Shown here: positions 60,481-64,000 of the stretch, piece after piece | Numbering within the stretch: the first letter of the stretch is position 1 | How the letters are laid out: each line of letters opens with the position of its first letter | Position numbers and translations under genes: made by a program | Notes under the pieces: generated by a model | What the model was told of the DNA's origin: nothing | What the model saw: the letters and a program-made list of their open reading frames with translations, nothing else | Database searches by the model: none | Assembly (NCBI RefSeq): GCF_049800915.1 | Contig: NZ_JBNAFY010000007.1 | Span: 62,001-126,000, forward strand | DNA: 64,000 nt | Direction of reading: 5' to 3' | DNA from: Amaricoccus macauensis_A | GTDB taxonomy: Bacteria; Pseudomonadota; Alphaproteobacteria; Rhodobacterales; Rhodobacteraceae

Positions 60481-61746
60481 ATGACATTCAGAGGACTTCT
60501 TCCGAGCCTTTTGCTTGGAACTGCACTGGCCGTGCCGGCCATGGCCCAGGACAACATGGGCAAGCTCTCCAACATGCAGCGCACGGACGCGACGTTCACC
60601 CATGTGGAGCAGAGCGGCGAACGGGCCGACGCGCTCGAAGCCATCCTCGAGCATATCAACGTGCCCGAAGGCTTCGAGATCAGCCTCTACGCCGTGGTGC
60701 CGGACGCACGCTCGATGGCGGTGGCGCCGCAGGGCACCGTGACCTTCGTGGGCACCCGCAAGGACAAGGTCTGGTCGGTGATCGACCGTGATCGCAACCG
60801 GGTGGCCGACGAGGTGATGGACTTCGCCCCCTCGATCACTTTCGACATTCCGAACGGCCCCTGCTTCTCCCCGGACGGGTTCCTCTACATCGCCGAGCGC
60901 AACCGGGTGCTGAGCTTCCCGGCCGCCGAATTCTTCTTCGAAGGCCCCGATCCGGCAGTGGGCGTGGTGGTGCCCGCAGGTGAGCTGGTCCCGCCGGAAG
61001 AGGAAAGCTTCAACCACACCGCACGGGTCTGTCGCGTCGGACCAGACGGCAAGCTCTACATCTCGCTCGGCCAGCCCCACAACGTGCAACCGGTCGACAA
61101 GCACGAGATGTATGACGAGATCGGCATCGGCGGCATCATCCGGATCAACACCGACGGCACTGAGCGGGAGGTCTACACCCGCGGCATCCGCAACTCGGTC
61201 GGCCATGACTTCAACCCGGCCAATGGCGATCTGTGGTTTACCGACAACCAGGTCGACGGCATGGGCGACGACATCCCGCCGGGCGAGTTGAACCGCCAGA
61301 CCGAAGCGGGCCAGCACTTCGGCTTCCCCTGGACCAATGCCCGCGTCGAGATTCCGGACTACAAGGACGTGCCGCGCCCCGAAGGTGTCGAGTTCGTCGA
61401 ACCGCAGGTCGAGATGCAGGCCCATGCCGCCGATCTCGGCATGAGCTTCTATACCGGCTCCTCCTTCCCCGACGAGTATCATGGCGGCATCTTCTCGGCG
61501 CAGCATGGCTCGTGGAACCGCACCGAACCGGTCGGCGCACGGGTGATGTTCACCTCGCTCGACGAGGAGGGCAATGCCGCCGAAACGCGGGTCTTCGCCG
61601 ATGGCTGGCTCGACGAGAGCACAGGCGAGTATCGCGGGCGTCCCATGGACATCGCCTTCCTCAAGGACGGCTCGATGCTGGTCTCCGACGATTTCGCCGG
61701 CGCGATCTGGCGCATCGCCTACAACCCCGCACCCGCTGCCGAATGA
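60481..61746 (+). CDS. PQQ-dependent sugar dehydrogenase-type beta-propeller protein
   Basis: The 421-residue protein has a signal peptide (LLPSLLLGTALAVPAMAQ) and the soluble glucose/sorbosone dehydrogenase propeller pattern: GFEISLYAVVPDARSMAVAP, FVGTRKDKVWSV, GPDGKLYISLGQPHN, YTRGIRNSVGHDFNP and LWFTDNQVDGMGDD. PQQ or another cofactor may bind, but the substrate is unknown. GGGAGG lies before the start. A di-haem cytochrome gene overlaps its stop by four bases, so electrons from the substrate probably go to that cytochrome in the periplasm. Confidence 0.87.
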   Translation: MTFRGLLPSLLLGTALAVPAMAQDNMGKLSNMQRTDATFTHVEQSGERADALEAILEHINVPEGFEISLYAVVPDARSMAVAPQGTVTFVGTRKDKVWSVIDRDRNRVADEVMDFAPSITFDIPNGPCFSPDGFLYIAERNRVLSFPAAEFFFEGPDPAVGVVVPAGELVPPEEESFNHTARVCRVGPDGKLYISLGQPHNVQPVDKHEMYDEIGIGGIIRINTDGTEREVYTRGIRNSVGHDFNPANGDLWFTDNQVDGMGDDIPPGELNRQTEAGQHFGFPWTNARVEIPDYKDVPRPEGVEFVEPQVEMQAHAADLGMSFYTGSSFPDEYHGGIFSAQHGSWNRTEPVGARVMFTSLDEEGNAAETRVFADGWLDESTGEYRGRPMDIAFLKDGSMLVSDDFAGAIWRIAYNPAPAAE

Positions 61747-62321
61747 GGGTTGCTGCACTCCTGTGTCTCGGCGGGCTCGCGCTCGCCGGGGCGCATCCCG
61801 TCGCGGCGGACGACCCCGAAGCGGGCCGCAAGGTCGCGAACATGTGCCGCACCTGCCACGGGCTCGATGGCTACGCGCAGGTGCCCATCGCACCCCATAT
61901 CGGCGGCGAACCCGAAGAGTATCTCGAAGCCCAGCTCATGGCCTTCAAGACCGGCGCGCGCGAACACGAGATGATGTCGGTGGTCACCGCCGGGCTCTCC
62001 GCGCAGCAGATCTCGGATGTCTCGGCCTGGTATGCCTCCCATGAGGCGATGGCGACGCTGCCCGAGGGGGTGGATGCGGGCGACGCGCCCGATGCCTGCG
62101 TCTCCTGCCACGGGGCGGACGGGATCTCGGTCGCCCTCGATGCACCCAATCTCGCGGGCGAGGTCAACATCTACATCGACACCCAGCTCAAGGCCTTCCG
62201 CAACGGGCGGCGCGAACACGAGATCATGTCGGCCATTGCCGCGGACATGTCCGACGAGGAGATCCGTGAAGTTGCCGACTGGTATGCGGGCATCACGCTG
62301 GAGATCCAGAGCCCGGAGTGA
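61743..62321 (+). CDS. Di-haem cytochrome c (c4/c553-like)
   Basis: The 192-residue exported protein has a signal peptide (AALLCLGGLALAGAHPVAA) and two class I haem sites, CRTCH and CVSCH, each with a downstream Met ligand region (MMSVVTAGLS and IMSAIAADMS), a duplicated c4-type layout. It overlaps the upstream dehydrogenase stop by ATGA and is likely its electron acceptor, passing electrons to a terminal oxidase. Confidence 0.9.
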   Translation: MRVAALLCLGGLALAGAHPVAADDPEAGRKVANMCRTCHGLDGYAQVPIAPHIGGEPEEYLEAQLMAFKTGAREHEMMSVVTAGLSAQQISDVSAWYASHEAMATLPEGVDAGDAPDACVSCHGADGISVALDAPNLAGEVNIYIDTQLKAFRNGRREHEIMSAIAADMSDEEIREVADWYAGITLEIQSPE

Positions 62322-62401
62322 CCGCCCCCGGACATCATGCGCTTTTCACCTCTCCCCCGCCGGTGCTAGGCCGGGGTGAATTTCCCAGAAAGGCCCGTCC
62401 C

Positions 62402-63526
62402 ATGCCCACCGGCACACCCCTCCCCGACGACATCATCACACCCGCCCTCGTCCTCGACGAGGCGCGGATGCTGCGCAACATCCACCGCCTGGCCAAGCGC
62501 GCCGAAGACCTCGGCGTCACCCTGCGCCCGCACGTCAAGACGGTGAAATCCGTCGTGGCCGCAAGCCGCCTCTGGGAGGGGACGCCGGGGCCGATCACCG
62601 TCTCCACCCTCGCCGAGGCCGAGGCCTTCCACGCCGCAGGCTACCGCGACATCCTCTACGCGGTGGGCATTGCGCCACAGAAACTCGGCAAGGTGCAGGC
62701 CCTGCGCGCCGCAGGCTGCGACCTCACCGTGATCCTCGACTCGGCCACCCAGGCGCGGGCCGTGGCGGAGGCAGGCGTTCCGGCCCTGATCGAGATCGAC
62801 AGCGACGGCCACCGGGGCGGGCTCGGCCCCGACGATCCCGCGCTGCTTGAAGTGGGCCGCATACTCGGCGCGGCCTCGGCACTCCGGGGCGTGATGACCC
62901 ATGCGGGCGAAAGCTACACCGTGCGCGGCAGGGACGCCCATGCGGAGTTTGCCGAGAAGGAACGCGCGGCGACGGTCGGCGCGGCGGAAGCCCTGCGCGC
63001 AGCTGGGCTCGACTGCCCGGTGGTGAGCGTCGGCTCCTCGCCCACGGCCCATGCGGCCCGCGATCTCACCGGCGTCACCGAGTTGCGCGCGGGCGTCTAC
63101 ATGTTCTTCGACCTGGTGATGGCCGGGATCGACGTCTGCACCGTGGACGATATCGCGCTCTCGGTGCTCGCGACGGTGATCGGGCACCAGCCATCCAAGG
63201 GCTGGGTGCTGATCGACGCGGGCTGGATGGCGATGTCGCGGGATCGCGGCACCGCCGCGCAGGCGGTCGACCAGGGCTACGGGCTTGTCTGCGATGCCGA
63301 GGGCCGGGTCCTGCCCGATCTCATCGTCAGCAGCGCCAACCAGGAACACGGCGTCATCACCCGACGCCCCGGCGCCACAGGCGCGCTGCCCGACCTGCCC
63401 GTGGGAACGCAACTGCGCATCCTGCCGAACCACGCCTGCGCTACCGCCGCCCAGCATGGGCGCTATCACGTCCTCCCGGCGAATGGCGGCCCGGCGGAGA
63501 TCTGGGAGCGCTTCGGCGGCTGGTAG
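62402..63526 (+). CDS. D-threonine aldolase/D-serine dehydratase-family PLP enzyme
   Basis: The 374-residue protein is a fold-III PLP enzyme: LRPHVKTVKS near the N-terminus (PLP Lys46), GGLGPDDPA, MTHAGESYTV, VGSSPTAHAA and a C-terminal metal site LRILPNHACATAAQHG with the His-x-Cys pair typical of DSD1-type D-serine dehydratase and D-threonine aldolase. It acts on D-amino acids or beta-hydroxy amino acids; the exact substrate is not clear. The start at 62402 is the family-like one. Confidence 0.88.
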   Translation: MPTGTPLPDDIITPALVLDEARMLRNIHRLAKRAEDLGVTLRPHVKTVKSVVAASRLWEGTPGPITVSTLAEAEAFHAAGYRDILYAVGIAPQKLGKVQALRAAGCDLTVILDSATQARAVAEAGVPALIEIDSDGHRGGLGPDDPALLEVGRILGAASALRGVMTHAGESYTVRGRDAHAEFAEKERAATVGAAEALRAAGLDCPVVSVGSSPTAHAARDLTGVTELRAGVYMFFDLVMAGIDVCTVDDIALSVLATVIGHQPSKGWVLIDAGWMAMSRDRGTAAQAVDQGYGLVCDAEGRVLPDLIVSSANQEHGVITRRPGATGALPDLPVGTQLRILPNHACATAAQHGRYHVLPANGGPAEIWERFGGW

Positions 63527-63649
63527 ACGCGCACCGGAATATTCACAAACAAGAGATAGACGCGGGGCGCCGGACGGGCCTAAAACAAGATCATCGCATA
63601 AGTTGCACGCCCAGTTCCGCACCCCCCTTTTGCCGCCTTATGGCACCTT

Positions 63650-63678
63650 TTGACACAATAACATTCGATTACTTGAAA
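63650..63678 (+). promoter_or_regulatory. Candidate promoter of the glutamate decarboxylase gene
   Basis: TTGACA at 63650-63655 and TTGAAA at 63673-63678 are spaced by 17 bases. The first is a perfect -35 hexamer and the second a weak -10 candidate; the latter ends 13 bases before the start codon, so any leader would be very short. It may instead serve as a regulator site. Confidence 0.25.
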
Positions 63679-63691
63679 GCGAGGGAATTCC

Positions 63692-64000
63692 ATGAGCTCC
63701 GACAGCGCAACACTTGCCGCTGACCCCAGGGAAGACGAGATCTACGGCGCCCCGGACCTGGCCAGACCGCTCGATGAACGGTCCTTCCCGAGCGCCGAGC
63801 GCGACCCGCGCCACATCTATGCCGAGATCCGCGACGAACTGATGCTCGACGGCAATGCACGCCAGAACCTCGCGACCTTCTGCCAGACCTGGGAGGAGCC
63901 GGAGATCCACCAGTTGATGGACGATTGCATCGACAAGAACATGGTGGACAAGGACGAATACCCCCAGACCGCAGAGATCGAGCAGCGCTGCGTCAACATG
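63692..64000 (+). CDS. gad: Glutamate decarboxylase, 5' part
   Basis: The first 103 codons run off the right edge. The stretch ARQNLATFCQTWEEPEIHQL, then MDDCIDKNMVDKDEYPQTAE and IEQRCVNM matches the conserved N-terminal region of GadA/GadB. The enzyme converts glutamate to GABA with proton uptake and serves acid resistance. The PLP site is beyond the window. GAGGGA precedes the ATG at 63692. Confidence 0.92.
   Translation, partial: MSSDSATLAADPREDEIYGAPDLARPLDERSFPSAERDPRHIYAEIRDELMLDGNARQNLATFCQTWEEPEIHQLMDDCIDKNMVDKDEYPQTAEIEQRCVNM

Overview
The window is high-GC, densely packed bacterial chromosome and reads as an alphaproteobacterium of the Rhodobacteraceae (Roseobacter/Rhodobacter) type. 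The evidence is the NDUFA12-like complex I subunit, a GapR-type DUF2312 protein, the aat / DUF2155 / mlaD / NDUFA12 order, the accB-accC-aat block, HWE/HisKA_2-type signalling, DctB/DctD and a urease accessory operon. No rRNA, tRNA, CRISPR array or intact transposase gene was recognised. The species cannot be named from the sequence alone.

Layout. 1-5.8 kb: 5' part of an N-acetylglutaminylglutamine amidotransferase gene, a LysR regulator divergent from a quinone-oxidoreductase-like gene, a DUF1499 membrane protein and two secreted proteins. 5.8-9.3 kb (minus): a secreted YHYH-protein pair, then ureD-ureA-DUF1272-ureB with ureC missing where it would be expected. 9.5-13.6 kb: preT and preA (reductive pyrimidine catabolism) separated by a methyltransferase and a GFA-family gene. 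13.7-20.8 kb: PHP hydrolase, GAF-EAL protein, ferredoxin-NADP reductase, lipid kinase plus phosphoesterase, and a DEAD-box helicase. 20.8-30.3 kb: housekeeping genes (aminotransferase, M48 protease, DsbA-like protein, accBC, aat, DUF2155, mlaD, NDUFA12, clpX, clpP).

30.4-38.4 kb is a signalling island: two CheB-CheR-PAS proteins, one carrying an HWE-type kinase, in an overlapping operon with a stand-alone receiver, and two further stand-alone receivers beyond the operon start. 38.6-41.7 kb holds small genes (ABM-domain protein, cupin, YjbQ, GapR). 41.8-45.1 kb: a NIT-domain chemoreceptor with several HAMP units, and an SDR. 45.1-47.3 kb is a lower-GC island: a hairpin-rich leader and a pentapeptide-TIR-transmembrane protein that looks like an immune effector. 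47.3-55.7 kb: RF3, GGDEF-EAL, a tandem Usp, XRE plus SulP, and a methyltransferase.

55.9-60.3 kb: DctB and DctD. An AT-rich 1.1 kb segment carrying one PIN-like gene lies just after dctD and is bracketed by a 129-bp direct repeat of the dctD 3' end, the signature of an insertion that restored its target gene. 60.5-64 kb: a sugar-dehydrogenase-type protein with a di-haem cytochrome c, a D-threonine-aldolase/D-serine-dehydratase-like enzyme, and the start of a glutamate decarboxylase gene that runs off the window.

The two most interesting loci are the PIN-gene insertion at dctD and the pentapeptide-TIR gene with its structured leader. Both are compositionally foreign, single-gene cargos in an otherwise conserved chromosome.
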